From Streptomyces sp. TLI_235 (GTDB lineage: Bacteria; Actinomycetota; Actinomycetes; Streptomycetales; Streptomycetaceae): a stretch of 64,000 bases of DNA. The notes below the pieces were generated by a model. That model did no database searches. It was not told the origin of the DNA and worked only from the letters and a program-made list of their open reading frames with translations. Positions 1 to 9,680 of the stretch are shown here, piece after piece. The position numbers were made by a program, and so were the translations under genes. Location of the stretch: contig NSGV01000001.1 in assembly GCA_002300355.1 (NCBI GenBank), positions 1,116,001-1,180,000 of the forward strand, read 5' to 3'. Each line of letters begins with the position of its first letter. The first letter of the stretch is position 1.

Positions 1-1384
1 ACGAGCCGCACTCGACGCAGTGCCAGTCCGGCTCGGCGGTGCCGCACCAGGCGCAGGTGAGCGGTGCCTGGGCCCCGGCCGACTGCAGCGGGCCGCCGCA
101 GGGCCGGCAGCGGGCCGGTGTCCGGCAGCGCCCGCACGCGATGCTCGGCAGGTATCCGCGCCGCGGCACCTGGATGAGCACCGGGCCGCGGGTCACCGCC
201 TCGCGGGCCACCTCCCAGGCGACCGTCGGCAGCCGGGCGGCCTGTGCGGCGGCGTCCCTGGCCTGGTCCTGGTCGGTCACCGTCCGTACCCGCGGGGCCA
301 GCGCGCGGACGGTCTCGCGCTCGGCCGCCAACGGCCGTGCCCACCCGGTCTTCAGCAGCCGGGCGGCCTCGACCGTCATGGCGAGCCCGCCGAGCAGCAC
401 GCCCGTGCCCTCGTCCGCGGCCCGCAGCAGCGCCACCTCCCGGACGTGCGGGTGCGGGGCGTTCGGGTCGCTGTGGCTGCTGTCGCCGTCGGACCAGACG
501 ACGATCAGTCCCAGGTCGTGCACCGGCGCGAACACGGCCGCCCGGGTGCCGATCACGGCGCGCACCGATCCGCGGCTCACCGCCAGCCAGCTCCGGTACC
601 GCTCCTGCGGGCCGGCCTCCGCGGCCAGCACCGTGTGCAGGCCCGCGCCGAGCAGTTCGGTGAGCGCCTCGTCCACCCGGGCCACCTCCCGACCGTCCGG
701 CAGGATCACCAGCGCGCCGCGGCCGGAGGCCAGTGCCGCGGCCACGGCCCGCGCGATCTCGGCCGACCGTTCGGGGCCGGGGAGGGCCGTCCACACCGCG
801 CGCGGGGCGTGGCCGGCGACCAGCGAGGCCAGGAACGACGGGCCCTGCGGGTAGCGGGCCCAGCTGCCCGGTTCCGGTGCGGCGGGCGGCGGCAGCGGGC
901 GCGGGGAGGGTTCCGACTCGGCCCCGGCGTGCCGCGGCGGCACGGCCAGTTGGAGGACGTCGGCGAGGCTGCCGGCGTAGCGGTCGGCGACGGCGCGGCA
1001 CAGCTGCAGCAGGGCCGGGGTGAGCACCTGCTCGGGGGAGAGCACCCGGGCCAGCGGCGCCAGCGGGCCCGCGTAGTCGGAGGTGGCGCGGCGCTCCACG
1101 ACGAAGCCGTCGTGCAGGGCGCCGCCCTCGCGGCGGCCGGAGGCGGCGACCCGGCCGCCGAACCGCACCCGTACCCGCACCCCGGGCCGGGCGTCCTCGG
1201 CCATCGCGGCGGGCACCGCGTAGTCGAAGTACTGGTCGAGGCTGAGCACGCCCTTGTCCACCAGCACCCGTGCCACCGGGAGCTCGGCGGCCAGCTCGAC
1301 GCCCCGGGCGGCCCGCGGCCTGGCCTTCCGCACCGTCTCCCGGATGAACGCCAGCTGCTCGCCGGCGCCGTCTGCGCCGCTCAT
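1..1384 (-). CDS. priA: Primosomal protein N' (PriA), helicase-degenerate actinobacterial type; C-terminus beyond window
   Basis: The first 461 residues are visible and the gene runs off the left edge. PriA acts in replication restart at stalled forks. The N-terminal part resembles the PriA DNA-binding domain (residues about 30-110), and CxxC zinc-binding pairs appear near residues 430-460. Where an active helicase has Walker A (GxxGSGKT) this protein reads LPGPERSAEI (about 201-210), and the DEEH box is replaced by VWSDGDSS (about 296-303), so ATPase activity is not expected. Actinobacterial PriA is known to lack helicase motifs. ATG at 1384 follows GAGGGA. It lies downstream of metK beyond a hairpin. 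Confidence 0.9.
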   Translation of the reverse strand, partial: MSGADGAGEQLAFIRETVRKARPRAARGVELAAELPVARVLVDKGVLSLDQYFDYAVPAAMAEDARPGVRVRVRFGGRVAASGRREGGALHDGFVVERRATSDYAGPLAPLARVLSPEQVLTPALLQLCRAVADRYAGSLADVLQLAVPPRHAGAESEPSPRPLPPPAAPEPGSWARYPQGPSFLASLVAGHAPRAVWTALPGPERSAEIARAVAAALASGRGALVILPDGREVARVDEALTELLGAGLHTVLAAEAGPQERYRSWLAVSRGSVRAVIGTRAAVFAPVHDLGLIVVWSDGDSSHSDPNAPHPHVREVALLRAADEGTGVLLGGLAMTVEAARLLKTGWARPLAAERETVRALAPRVRTVTDQDQARDAAAQAARLPTVAWEVAREAVTRGPVLIQVPRRGYLPSIACGRCRTPARCRPCGGPLQSAGAQAPLTCAWCGTAEPDWHCVECGS

Positions 1385-1492
1385 CGATCCCTCCGCACAA
1401 CCGTCCGCCGCCAACATAGCCGACCCCGCCGACAGGCCCGCCCGCCGCGCGCGCCGTCCGCGGGGACCGCCGGCCGGCCGGGTGCGGGAACG

Positions 1493-1534
1493 CCAGAGGC
1501 GGCAGCCTCCCGGGTGGGTGGCTGCCGCCTCTGG
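1493..1534 (-). terminator. Terminator after metK
   Basis: A perfect 15-bp inverted repeat (CCAGAGGCGGCAGCC and its complement) with a 12-nt loop sits ten bases past the metK stop and before priA. There is no long T run, as is usual for high-GC terminators. Confidence 0.75.
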
Positions 1535-1544
1535 ACGGGCCGGA

Positions 1545-2753
1545 TCAGGCGCCGAGGGCCTTCTTCAGCTCCGCGACGCGGTCGGTCCGCTCCCAGGTGA
1601 AGTCCGCCAGCTCGCGGCCGAAGTGGCCGTACGCGGCGGTCTGGGCGTAGATCGGGCGCAGCAGGTCCAGGTCACGAATGATCGCGGCCGGGCGGAGGTC
1701 GAAGACGTCGGTGACGGCCTTCTGGATGTCCAGGACAGGCACGGTCTCGGTGCCGAAGGTCTCGACGAACAGGCCGACCGGCTCGGCCTTGCCGATCGCG
1801 TACGCGACCTGCACCTCGGCGCGGCGGGCCAGGCCCGCGGCGACGATGTTCTTCGCCACCCAGCGCATCGCGTACGCGGCGGAGCGGTCGACCTTGGACG
1901 GGTCCTTGCCCGAGAAGGCGCCGCCGCCGTGGCGCGCGTAGCCGCCGTAGGTGTCGATGATGATCTTGCGGCCGGTGAGGCCGGCGTCGCCCATCGGGCC
2001 GCCGATCTCGAAGCGGCCGGTCGGGTTGACGAGCAGGCGGTAGCCCTCGGTGACGAGCTTGATGCCCTCGTCGGCGAGCGCCTTGAGCTCGGGCTCCACG
2101 ACGAACTCGCGGATGTCCGGGGTGAGCAGCGACTCCAGGTCGATGTCGCTCGCGTGCTGCGAGGAGACGACCACGGTGTCGAGGCGGACGGCCTTGTCGC
2201 CGTCGTACTCGATGGTGACCTGGGTCTTGCCGTCGGGGCGCAGGTACGGGATGGTCCCGTTCTTGCGGACCTCGGACAGGCGGCGCGCGAGGCGGTGCGC
2301 GAGGGTGATCGGCAGCGGCATCAGCTCCGGCGTGTCGTCGCACGCGTAGCCGAACATCAGGCCCTGGTCGCCGGCACCCTGCTTGTCGAGCTCGTCGTCC
2401 TCGCCCTCGACCCGGTGCTCGTGCGCGGTGTCGACACCCTGGGCGATGTCCGGGGACTGCGATCCGATGGAGACCGACACGCCGCAGGAAGCGCCGTCGA
2501 AGCCCTTCTTCGAGCTGTCGTAGCCGATCTCGAGGATCTTGTCGCGGACGAGCTGCGCGATCGGCACGTAGGCCTTGGTGGTGACCTCACCGGCGATGTG
2601 CACCAGGCCGGTGGTGATCAGGGTCTCCACGGCGACGCGCGACGACGGGTCCTCCTTGAGGAGGGCGTCCAGGATGGTGTCGCTGATCTGGTCAGCGATC
2701 TTGTCGGGGTGTCCCTCGGTGACGGATTCCGAGGTGAACAGGCGGCGAGACAC
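1545..2753 (-). CDS. metK: S-adenosylmethionine synthetase
   Basis: MetK makes S-adenosylmethionine from methionine and ATP in the cytosol, feeding methylation and, in streptomycetes, antibiotic control. The 402-residue protein has the usual length. Signature motifs are intact: GHPDK (14-18) in the ATP site, GAGDQG (126-131), and the P-loop-like GGGAFSGKD (about 276-284). The start is GTG at 2753, preceded by AGGGAG. coaBC lies upstream on the same strand after a 147-nt gap that holds a hairpin and a possible leader peptide; priA follows beyond a terminator. Confidence 0.98.
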   Translation of the reverse strand: MSRRLFTSESVTEGHPDKIADQISDTILDALLKEDPSSRVAVETLITTGLVHIAGEVTTKAYVPIAQLVRDKILEIGYDSSKKGFDGASCGVSVSIGSQSPDIAQGVDTAHEHRVEGEDDELDKQGAGDQGLMFGYACDDTPELMPLPITLAHRLARRLSEVRKNGTIPYLRPDGKTQVTIEYDGDKAVRLDTVVVSSQHASDIDLESLLTPDIREFVVEPELKALADEGIKLVTEGYRLLVNPTGRFEIGGPMGDAGLTGRKIIIDTYGGYARHGGGAFSGKDPSKVDRSAAYAMRWVAKNIVAAGLARRAEVQVAYAIGKAEPVGLFVETFGTETVPVLDIQKAVTDVFDLRPAAIIRDLDLLRPIYAQTAAYGHFGRELADFTWERTDRVAELKKALGA

Positions 2754-2787
2754 AGCGCTCCCTGGGGTTGCAGCGGCTGCTGACTGA

Positions 2788-2853
2788 ATGCCCTGGTCTT
2801 CAGGGCATCCGGAAAGACTTGATTCCTGGAGTGTAACGGCCGACCACCGACAT
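2788..2853 (-). promoter_or_regulatory. Candidate metK leader: 17-codon uORF plus hairpin
   Basis: On the minus strand an ATG at 2853, seven bases after GGGGAG, opens a 17-codon frame ([17 protein letters not shown]) ending with TGA at 2800. The last codons lie in the 5' arm of an 8-bp hairpin (ATGCCCTG/CAGGGCAT, 2788-2808), 35 nt before metK. Translation of the frame would disrupt the hairpin. Neither the peptide nor the hairpin matches a SAM riboswitch class I know. It may be an attenuator, part of the coaBC terminator, or chance. Confidence 0.3.
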
Positions 2854-2900
2854 CGGGCACTCCCCGTGTATGGCAGTCGTGTGACCGTGATCCCGTCCGG

Positions 2901-4103
2901 TCAGCCGAGGCGGGCGGCCACGGCGTCCCAGACGGCGTCGGCGAGGGCCTCCTTCGGCCCGTGCGGCACGGCGGTCTCGCCGCCGTCGGCGGAGAGCACG
3001 GTCGCGGCGTTGGTGTCCTGGCCGAAGGCCTTGCCGTCGCCGACCTCGTTCACCACGAGCAGGTCGCATCCCTTGCGGGCGAGCTTGGCCCGGCCGTTGG
3101 CGAGGACGTCGTCGGTCTCGGCCGCGAAGCCGACCACCAGCTGGCCCGGCCGGGCCCGCTCGGCGGAGAGCTCGGCGAGGATGTCGGGGTTGCGCACGAG
3201 CACGACCGGGGCCGGGTCGACCCCGTCCACCTTCTTGATCTTGCCGCTGGCGTACTCGGCCGGGCGGAAGTCGGCCACGGCGGCGGCCATGACGACGGCG
3301 TCGGCGTCCAGGACGGCCTTCCGCGCGGCCTCGCGCAGTTGCAGCGCGGTGGACACCCGCACGACGTCGACACCCGCGGGGTCGGGCAGCTCCACGTTCG
3401 CGGAGAGCAGGGTGACCCGGGCGCCGCGGGCGGCGGCGGTCGCGGCCAGCGCGTAGCCCTGCTTGCCGGACGAGCGGTTGCCGAGGAAGCGCACCGGGTC
3501 GAGCGGCTCGCGGGTGCCGCCGGCGGAGACCACCACGTGCCGGCCGGCCAGGTCCTGCTCGACCGTGCCGCGGGCCAGCACCCGGCGGCAGGCCTCGAAG
3601 ATCTCCGCCGGGTCGGGGAGCCGCCCCTTGCCGGTGTCCTTGCCGGTGAGCCGGCCGACGGCGGGCTCCAGCACGACGGTGCCGCGGCGGCGCAGGGTGG
3701 CGACGTTCTCCTGGGTGGCCGGGTGCTCCCACATCTCGGTGTGCATCGCCGGCGCGAGCACCACCGGACAACGGGCGGTGAGCAGCGTGTTGGTCAGCAG
3801 GTCGTCCGCCAGGCCGTGGGCGGCCTTGGCGAGCAGGTCGGCGGTGGCGGGGGCGACCACCACGAGGTCGGCGTTCTGGCCGATCCGCACGTGCGGCACC
3901 TCGTGCACGCTCTCCCAGGTCTCGGTGGCCGCCGGGCGGCCGGAGAGCGCCGCCCAGGTGGCCTCGCCGACGAAGTGCAGCGCGGCCTCGGTGGGCACCA
4001 CGGTGACCTGGTGGCCGGACTCGGTGAACCGTCGCAGCAGCTCGCAGGCCTTGTAGGCGGCGATGCCGCCGCTGACGCCGAGGACGACGCGCGGTGCGTT
4101 CAT
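2901..4103 (-). CDS. coaBC: Bifunctional phosphopantothenoylcysteine decarboxylase/phosphopantothenate-cysteine ligase
   Basis: CoaBC catalyses two successive steps of coenzyme A synthesis: joining cysteine to 4'-phosphopantothenate and decarboxylating the product with FMN. The N-terminal flavoprotein half (about 1-185) begins VVLGVSGGIAAYK and carries PAMHTEMW, the form with His in place of the usual Asn. The C-terminal ligase half carries GGTREPLDPVRF, RSSGKQG, AAVADFRP and GFAAET. The length of 400 residues is typical. ATG at 4103 follows AAGGAGA. It lies between rpoZ and metK on the same strand, the usual actinobacterial order. Confidence 0.97.
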   Translation of the reverse strand: MNAPRVVLGVSGGIAAYKACELLRRFTESGHQVTVVPTEAALHFVGEATWAALSGRPAATETWESVHEVPHVRIGQNADLVVVAPATADLLAKAAHGLADDLLTNTLLTARCPVVLAPAMHTEMWEHPATQENVATLRRRGTVVLEPAVGRLTGKDTGKGRLPDPAEIFEACRRVLARGTVEQDLAGRHVVVSAGGTREPLDPVRFLGNRSSGKQGYALAATAAARGARVTLLSANVELPDPAGVDVVRVSTALQLREAARKAVLDADAVVMAAAVADFRPAEYASGKIKKVDGVDPAPVVLVRNPDILAELSAERARPGQLVVGFAAETDDVLANGRAKLARKGCDLLVVNEVGDGKAFGQDTNAATVLSADGGETAVPHGPKEALADAVWDAVAARLG

Positions 4104-4213
4104 GGTGGGTGGGTCTCCTTGTCCGGCCGTGCCCGGGTGTGGCTCGACCTCACCCTACGGCGGCCCGGACGGCCGGTGCACCATGACCAGGAGCACAGCC
4201 CCGGAGCACAGCG

Positions 4214-4246
4214 AAGGGCCCGCCGGAACACGTCCGACGGGCCCTT
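4214..4246 (-). terminator. Terminator after rpoZ
   Basis: Inverted repeat AAGGGCCCG ... CGGGCCCTT with a further 4-bp inner stem, starting 12 bases past the rpoZ stop. It probably separates the gmk-rpoZ transcript from coaBC. Confidence 0.7.
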
Positions 4247-4258
4247 GCGCAGGGAGAC

Positions 4259-4525
4259 TCAGGCGGCCTCGATCGCCTCGGCGGTGAGCATGCCGGCGTT
4301 GATCTCGCGCAGCGCGATCGACAGCGGCTTCTCGTGCACGTGGGTGTCGACCAGCGGGCCGACGTACTCGAGCAGGCCCTCGCCCAGCTGCGAGTAGTAC
4401 GCATTGATCTGGCGGGCACGCTTGGCCGCGTAGATCACCAGGCTGTACTTGGAGTCGGTGGCCTCGAGGAGCTCGTCGATCGGCGGGTTGATGATGCCCT
4501 CGGGCGTGGTCATCGAAGAGGACAC
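4259..4525 (-). CDS. rpoZ: RNA polymerase omega subunit
   Basis: Omega assists assembly of RNA polymerase by binding beta-prime. The 88-residue protein contains the conserved segment [20 protein letters not shown] and the RARQINAYY stretch. A longer reading frame exists upstream, but GTG at 4525 is chosen because GGAAGG stands seven bases before it and the protein then has the size of the Streptomyces subunit (about 90 residues). gmk and mihF lie upstream on the same strand, the standard actinobacterial arrangement. Confidence 0.95.
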   Translation of the reverse strand: MSSSMTTPEGIINPPIDELLEATDSKYSLVIYAAKRARQINAYYSQLGEGLLEYVGPLVDTHVHEKPLSIALREINAGMLTAEAIEAA

Positions 4526-4595
4526 GCGAAAACCTTCCGAAAGTGGACTTGTTGGTCTCACACAGTCTGACGACCGGCTCAACGAGCCGATCCGG

Positions 4596-5153
4596 TCAGA
4601 CTACACCGAGCAAGGCTAGCAGTTCGGCTGCTACCTGCTCGACGGAGGTGTTGACAAGGGTCGTGTCGAACTCGGTCTCGGCCGCCAGCTCGACCTTGGC
4701 GGCGTCGAGCCGCTGGTCGATCACGTGCTGCGGCTCGGTGCCGCGCCCGGTCAGCCGGCGGACCAGCTCGTCCCAGCTCGGCGGAGCCAGGAACACCAGC
4801 TGCGCCTCGGGCATCGACTCGCGCACCTGCCGGGCGCCCTGCAGGTCGATCTCCAGCAGGACGGGCTCACCGCGGTCGAGCCGGTCCTGGACCGCCTGCC
4901 GCGGGGTGCCGTAGCGGTTGCCGGCGAACACGGCCCACTCCAGCAGCTCGCCGTTGGCGATCAGCTTGTCGAACTGGTCGTTGTCGACGAAGTGGTACTG
5001 GACCCCGTCCCGCTCGCCCGGCCTCGGGTGGCGGGTCGTCGCCGACACCGAGAGCCAGACCTCGGGGTGCATGTTCCTCATATGAGCGACGACCGTGCTC
5101 TTGCCGACCCCCGAGGGGCCGGAGAGCACGGTCAGCCGCGGACGCTCACTCAT
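4596..5153 (-). CDS. gmk: Guanylate kinase
   Basis: Gmk phosphorylates GMP to GDP with ATP, supplying GTP and (p)ppGpp precursors. The 185-residue protein starts with the P-loop GPSGVGKST (12-20), followed by [13 protein letters not shown] of the GMP site and the [10 protein letters not shown] segment. ATG at 5153 is preferred over an upstream extension that lacks family similarity. No clear Shine-Dalgarno is present; GATAAT lies six bases before the ATG, so a leaderless transcript is possible. It sits between mihF and rpoZ. Confidence 0.95.
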   Translation of the reverse strand: MSERPRLTVLSGPSGVGKSTVVAHMRNMHPEVWLSVSATTRHPRPGERDGVQYHFVDNDQFDKLIANGELLEWAVFAGNRYGTPRQAVQDRLDRGEPVLLEIDLQGARQVRESMPEAQLVFLAPPSWDELVRRLTGRGTEPQHVIDQRLDAAKVELAAETEFDTTLVNTSVEQVAAELLALLGVV

Positions 5154-5202
5154 GCACCGATTATCCCGGATCGCGGACCGTCCGGGGACCAGGGGGCCCG
5201 GC

Positions 5203-5529
5203 TCAGGTGGCCGCGCCGCCGAACTCCCGCTCCAGGGAGGCGATCTGGTTGGTACCGAGACCGCGCACACGGCGGCTCTCGGAGATGCCGAGGCGCTCCA
5301 TGATCTGCTTGGCGCGCACCTTGCCGACGCCCGGAAGGCTCTCGAGCAGGGCGGAGACCTTCATCTTGCCGATGACCTCGTCGTCGGCCTTGCCGGCCTT
5401 GATCACGTCGTGCAGCGACGCACCGGAGTGCTTCAGCTTGTTCTTCACGTCGGCGCGCTTCCGCCGAGCTTCGGCGGCCTTGGCGAGCGCAGCGGCGCGC
5501 TGTTCGGGGGTAAGGGGCGGAAGAGCCAC
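5203..5529 (-). CDS. mihF: Actinobacterial integration host factor (mIHF)
   Basis: mIHF is the actinobacterial nucleoid-associated protein, unrelated to proteobacterial IHF; it bends DNA and affects development and antibiotic output in Streptomyces. The 108-residue product has a basic N-terminal helix ([24 protein letters not shown]) and a helix-two-turn-helix core with [25 protein letters not shown] at 5529 is chosen because GAGGTGA precedes it by five bases and the size matches the S. coelicolor protein. gmk follows 49 nt downstream. Confidence 0.96.
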   Translation of the reverse strand: MALPPLTPEQRAAALAKAAEARRKRADVKNKLKHSGASLHDVIKAGKADDEVIGKMKVSALLESLPGVGKVRAKQIMERLGISESRRVRGLGTNQIASLEREFGGAAT

Positions 5530-5651
5530 GCCGTTCACCTCAGGTATGGATGGAAGGGATGAGCTATGACTGGTGGTGCCCGGCCTCCGGAGCGCAGGCT
5601 CTGACCTGCACGGCGGCGGAATTCCGCCGCCTTCCGGTGACCTACCGCGGG

Positions 5652-5680
5652 ACACTACCCAACTTAGGCCGCCACGTCAG
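5652..5680 (-). promoter_or_regulatory. Probable mihF promoter
   Basis: CTGACG (5675-5680), a 17-nt spacer, and TAGTGT (5652-5657) fit a HrdB-type -35/-10 pair. It lies just downstream of the pyrF terminator and about 120 nt before the mihF GTG, leaving a leader of roughly 115 nt. Confidence 0.5.
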
Positions 5681-5692
5681 GAAAAGAACACG

Positions 5693-5729
5693 AAAAGTCC
5701 TGGTCAGCCGGGGCAGACACAGGACTTTT
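5693..5729 (-). terminator. Terminator after pyrF
   Basis: A perfect 10-bp stem AAAAGTCCTG/CAGGACTTTT with a 17-nt loop, starting 33 bases past the pyrF stop. The A/T ends give a U-rich 3' tail on either strand. Confidence 0.8.
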
Positions 5730-5762
5730 CCGGGCAAACCCACCGCGCTCGACGACGGTTGG

Positions 5763-6602
5763 TCAGCCCTTTGTGACGCCGCTCACATCCTGGACGAATC
5801 GTTCCGCCGCCTCGCGCAGTGCCGCGATCGACGGTCCGTGCTTCAGCACGTCGCGGCTCACGGACGGCACCACGTTGCGCACCGAGTCCCCGAAGACCCG
5901 CGGCAGATCCGCCGCGGTGGCGCCCTGGGCACCCACCCCGGGGGCCAGCAGCGGGCCGTTGATCGCCAGGTCCACGCCCGCCTCGGCGAGGGTCGCGCCG
6001 ACCACCGCGCCGAAGGAGCCGAGCGGCTCGGCGCCGGCGTTCTCCGCCGCGAGCCGGCGCAGCACGCCCTGCGCCACGCTCTCGCCGTCCGCGGCGACCG
6101 CGCGCTGCACCTCGGCACCCTCCGGGTTGGAGGTCAGCGCCAGGGCGAACAGGCCGCAGCCGTTGGCCCGGGCCAGGTCCACGGCCGGCTGCAGCGAGCC
6201 GAAGCCCAGGAAGGGGCTGACGGTGAGGGCGTCCGAGAACAGCGGGCTGTCCGGGGCGAGGAAGGTCTCCGCGTACGCGGCCATGGTCGAGCCGATGTCG
6301 CCGCGCTTGGCGTCCATCACGACCAGCGCGCCCGCGGCGCGGGCGTCGGCGACGCAGCTCTCCAGGACGGCGATGCCCCGGGAGCCGAAGCGCTCGAAGA
6401 AGGCGGCCTGCGGCTTGAGCACGGCGACCCGGTCCGCGAGCGCCTCCACCACGGTGCGGGAGAAGGACTCCAGGCCCTTGATGTCGTCGCCGAGGCCCCA
6501 GGCGGCCAGCAGTGAGGCGTGCGGGTCGATGCCGACGCAGAGCTGGCCGCGGGTGTCGAGGGCTTGGCGCAGGCGGGCGCCGAACGGGGCGAGGGTGGTC
6601 AT
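5763..6602 (-). CDS. pyrF: Orotidine-5'-phosphate decarboxylase
   Basis: PyrF decarboxylates OMP to UMP, the last step of de novo pyrimidine synthesis. At 279 residues it is the longer actinobacterial/type 2 form. It contains LCVGIDPH near the start and the catalytic signature VVMDAKRGDIGSTM (about 95-108). ATG at 6602 follows GGAGGACACCC. It is the last gene of the leftward pyr cluster, separated from the PyrD-like gene by a tandem-repeat spacer, and is followed by a terminator. Confidence 0.97.
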   Translation of the reverse strand: MTTLAPFGARLRQALDTRGQLCVGIDPHASLLAAWGLGDDIKGLESFSRTVVEALADRVAVLKPQAAFFERFGSRGIAVLESCVADARAAGALVVMDAKRGDIGSTMAAYAETFLAPDSPLFSDALTVSPFLGFGSLQPAVDLARANGCGLFALALTSNPEGAEVQRAVAADGESVAQGVLRRLAAENAGAEPLGSFGAVVGATLAEAGVDLAINGPLLAPGVGAQGATAADLPRVFGDSVRNVVPSVSRDVLKHGPSIAALREAAERFVQDVSGVTKG

Positions 6603-6624
6603 GGGTGTCCTCCGGTGTCGCGGC

Positions 6625-6690
6625 AGGTCGGGTCGGGTCGGGGCAGGTCGGGGCGAGTCGGGGCGAGTCGGGTCGGGTCGGGCCGGGTCG
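6625..6690. repeat. Degenerate 5-base tandem repeat between the PyrD-like gene and pyrF
   Basis: About 65 bases made of GGTCG/GGGTC-type units (minus strand CCCGA(C)) run from the PyrD-like stop to just before the pyrF ribosome site. It is low-complexity spacer DNA, liable to slip in replication or assembly. Confidence 0.7.
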
Positions 6691-6691
6691 G

Positions 6692-7642
6692 TCAGTCCCG
6701 GTGGGCCAGGCCGACGGCGTCGGTGAACGCGGCGAGGCCGCGGGCGGCGAGCTCGGTGCGCAGCTCGTCCAGGATGCGCAGCGGCGCGGTGGGGTCGTGC
6801 AGCAGGGCGGAGCCGACCGCGACGCCGCTGGCGCCGGCCGCGGCGAAGGCCAGCGCGTCCCGGCCGCTGCCGAGACCGCCCATGCCGAGGATCGGCACGG
6901 TGGGCAGCCGTCCGGCCAGCATCGCGGCGTGCACCAGGTGGACGCAGCGCAGCGCCACCGGCCGTACGGCGGGCCCGGAGAGACCGCCGGGCCCGGCAGC
7001 GAGCGCCGGGCGCAGGGTGTCCGGGTCGATCTCCAGCCCGGGCACGGTGTTGATCATCGAGAGGCCGTCCGCGCCGGCCCGGACGCAGGCCGCCGCGATG
7101 TCGGTGATCGACAGCACGTCCGGGGCCAGCTTGGCGTACACCGGCAGGTCGGCCGGGGCCGCCCTGCGCACCGCGCGGACGAGGTCGTAGGAGATCGCCG
7201 GGTTGGCGGCGAAGACCAGGCCGAGGTCGGCGTGGCTGGGGCCGCCGATGTTCAGCTCCAGGCCCACCACGCCCGGCTGCCCGCCGAGGCGGGCGGCCAG
7301 CGCCGCGAACTCCTCGATCCGCTCCCCCGCGATCGACACCACCACCCGGGCGCCGCGTTCGGCCAGCCAGGGCAGCTCCCGTTCGACGAAGGCCTCGATG
7401 CCCGGCCCCGGCAGGCCGAGCCCGGTCAGCAGCCCGGCCGGGGTGGCGGCGGCGCGGGGTGTGGCGTGGCCGGCCCGCGCACGCGGCATGATCGTGCGGG
7501 TGGTGACCGAGCCCAGGGCGTCCAGCGGGACGAACTTGGCGAGTTCGCGGATCGGTCCGGCGCAGCCGGCCGCGGTGGTGAGCGGGTTCGGCAGGGTCAG
7601 CGGGCCGAAGGGGGCGGAGAGGTCGACGTCCTGTGGTTCCAT
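6692..7642 (-). CDS. Dihydroorotate dehydrogenase-like protein (class 1B fold, catalytic Cys absent)
   Basis: This 316-residue TIM-barrel protein follows class 1B PyrD from end to end: TTRTIMPRARAGHATPR, SMINTVPGLEID, GGLSGPAVRPVALR and the phosphate/FMN loop GMGGLGSGRDAL. Where class 1 enzymes have NxSCPN with the catalytic-base cysteine, it reads NIGGPSHADLG (131-141). The Asn-rich GMLNSIGL segment is also changed to GLLTGLGL. It may bind FMN but need not oxidise dihydroorotate. ATG at 7642 overlaps the stop of the PyrK-like gene (TGATG), so the two are translationally coupled. A separate class 2 pyrD stands just upstream. Confidence 0.8.
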   Translation of the reverse strand: MEPQDVDLSAPFGPLTLPNPLTTAAGCAGPIRELAKFVPLDALGSVTTRTIMPRARAGHATPRAAATPAGLLTGLGLPGPGIEAFVERELPWLAERGARVVVSIAGERIEEFAALAARLGGQPGVVGLELNIGGPSHADLGLVFAANPAISYDLVRAVRRAAPADLPVYAKLAPDVLSITDIAAACVRAGADGLSMINTVPGLEIDPDTLRPALAAGPGGLSGPAVRPVALRCVHLVHAAMLAGRLPTVPILGMGGLGSGRDALAFAAAGASGVAVGSALLHDPTAPLRILDELRTELAARGLAAFTDAVGLAHRD

Positions 7643-8433
7643 CACGCGCCCTCCAGATCGGCCGGCACCGCCCCGATGTCCGCCCAGCGGATCCGCCCGC
7701 CGTCGAACACCGGGCCCTCGGTGCAGACCCGGGCGAACCGGCTGACCCCGTCCGCACCGACCACCGGGACGACGCAGGCCGCGCAGAGCCCGGTGCCGCA
7801 GGGCAGGTCCGTGGCCAGCATCGTCCAGCAGCGGATGCCGAGGTCGGCGGCGGCCGCGGCGGTCACCGCGAGGACGTCGGGCGGGCCCGCGGCGTAGACC
7901 ACCGAGGCGTCGATCGCGCGGGCGGCCTGCGCGACCGGGTCACAGACCCGTCCGGTGAGGCCGGCCGAGCCGTCCTCGGTGACCACCAGGACGTCCTGGG
8001 TGAGTGCCCGGGCCTCGTCGACGCCGTGCAGGGCCGCGGCGGTCGGCGCGCCCAGCAGGTAGCCGAGCTGGCCGCCGCGGGCCTTGAGCTGCTCGCCGAG
8101 CGCCGGCAGCGGCGCCGCGTGGTGCGCGTGGCCCACCAGCAGGGCCCGGACGGGCCCGTCGGGCACCGGGAACGGCGCGCCGAGCGGGGCGATCAGGTCG
8201 AGCGGGCCGCTGCGGGGGCCGTCGGCGACGAGCAGCTCCAGGGTGCCGGCGGCGGCGTCGGCCCGCGCGATCGCGACCGCGTCGCGGACCACCGCGTGGT
8301 CACCGGCCACCGAGGCGAAATGGCCCGGCCGCACCCGGGACGCGGCGTCGGGCGCCCGCAGCACCAGACGGTGGTACGCACCCTCGGCGGCACACCCGAG
8401 CACCTCCGCCCGGCACCGCACCGGATGGGCCAT
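7642..8433 (-). CDS. PyrK-like electron-transfer protein with altered FAD/NAD motifs
   Basis: The 263-residue protein follows the PyrK layout: ferredoxin-reductase-like FAD and NAD domains, then a C-terminal iron-sulfur domain. The cluster ligands are intact (Cys212, 217, 220, 237; pattern C-x4-C-x2-C, then C before TEGPVF). The flavin motif usually R-P-x-S reads RDAVAI (50-55), and the glycine-rich NAD loop reads GHAHHAAPL (101-109). Electrons may come from another source. ATG at 8433 follows GAGAGGTG. It is separated from class 2 pyrD by 120 nt and coupled to the PyrD-like gene downstream. Confidence 0.75.
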   Translation of the reverse strand: MAHPVRCRAEVLGCAAEGAYHRLVLRAPDAASRVRPGHFASVAGDHAVVRDAVAIARADAAAGTLELLVADGPRSGPLDLIAPLGAPFPVPDGPVRALLVGHAHHAAPLPALGEQLKARGGQLGYLLGAPTAAALHGVDEARALTQDVLVVTEDGSAGLTGRVCDPVAQAARAIDASVVYAAGPPDVLAVTAAAAADLGIRCWTMLATDLPCGTGLCAACVVPVVGADGVSRFARVCTEGPVFDGGRIRWADIGAVPADLEGA

Positions 8434-8553
8434 GTCCGACACCTCTCGATCGATCAAGCGGGCCTCGCCACGTGCAACGGACCCGGGAGTTCGCAGGTAA
8501 CGGCACGATCCTCCCGCTCCGCGCACTCCCCCGCGTCCCCGGGCAGCGGCCGC

Positions 8554-9651
<1,098 letters not shown>

Positions 9652-9680
9652 AGCGCCCTTCCTGAGCGTGAGCAGGGCTG

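Noticed and set aside
1678..2343. Open frames antisense and alternate to metK
   Set aside because: They disagree with the strong MetK signature frame and have biased, repetitive composition.
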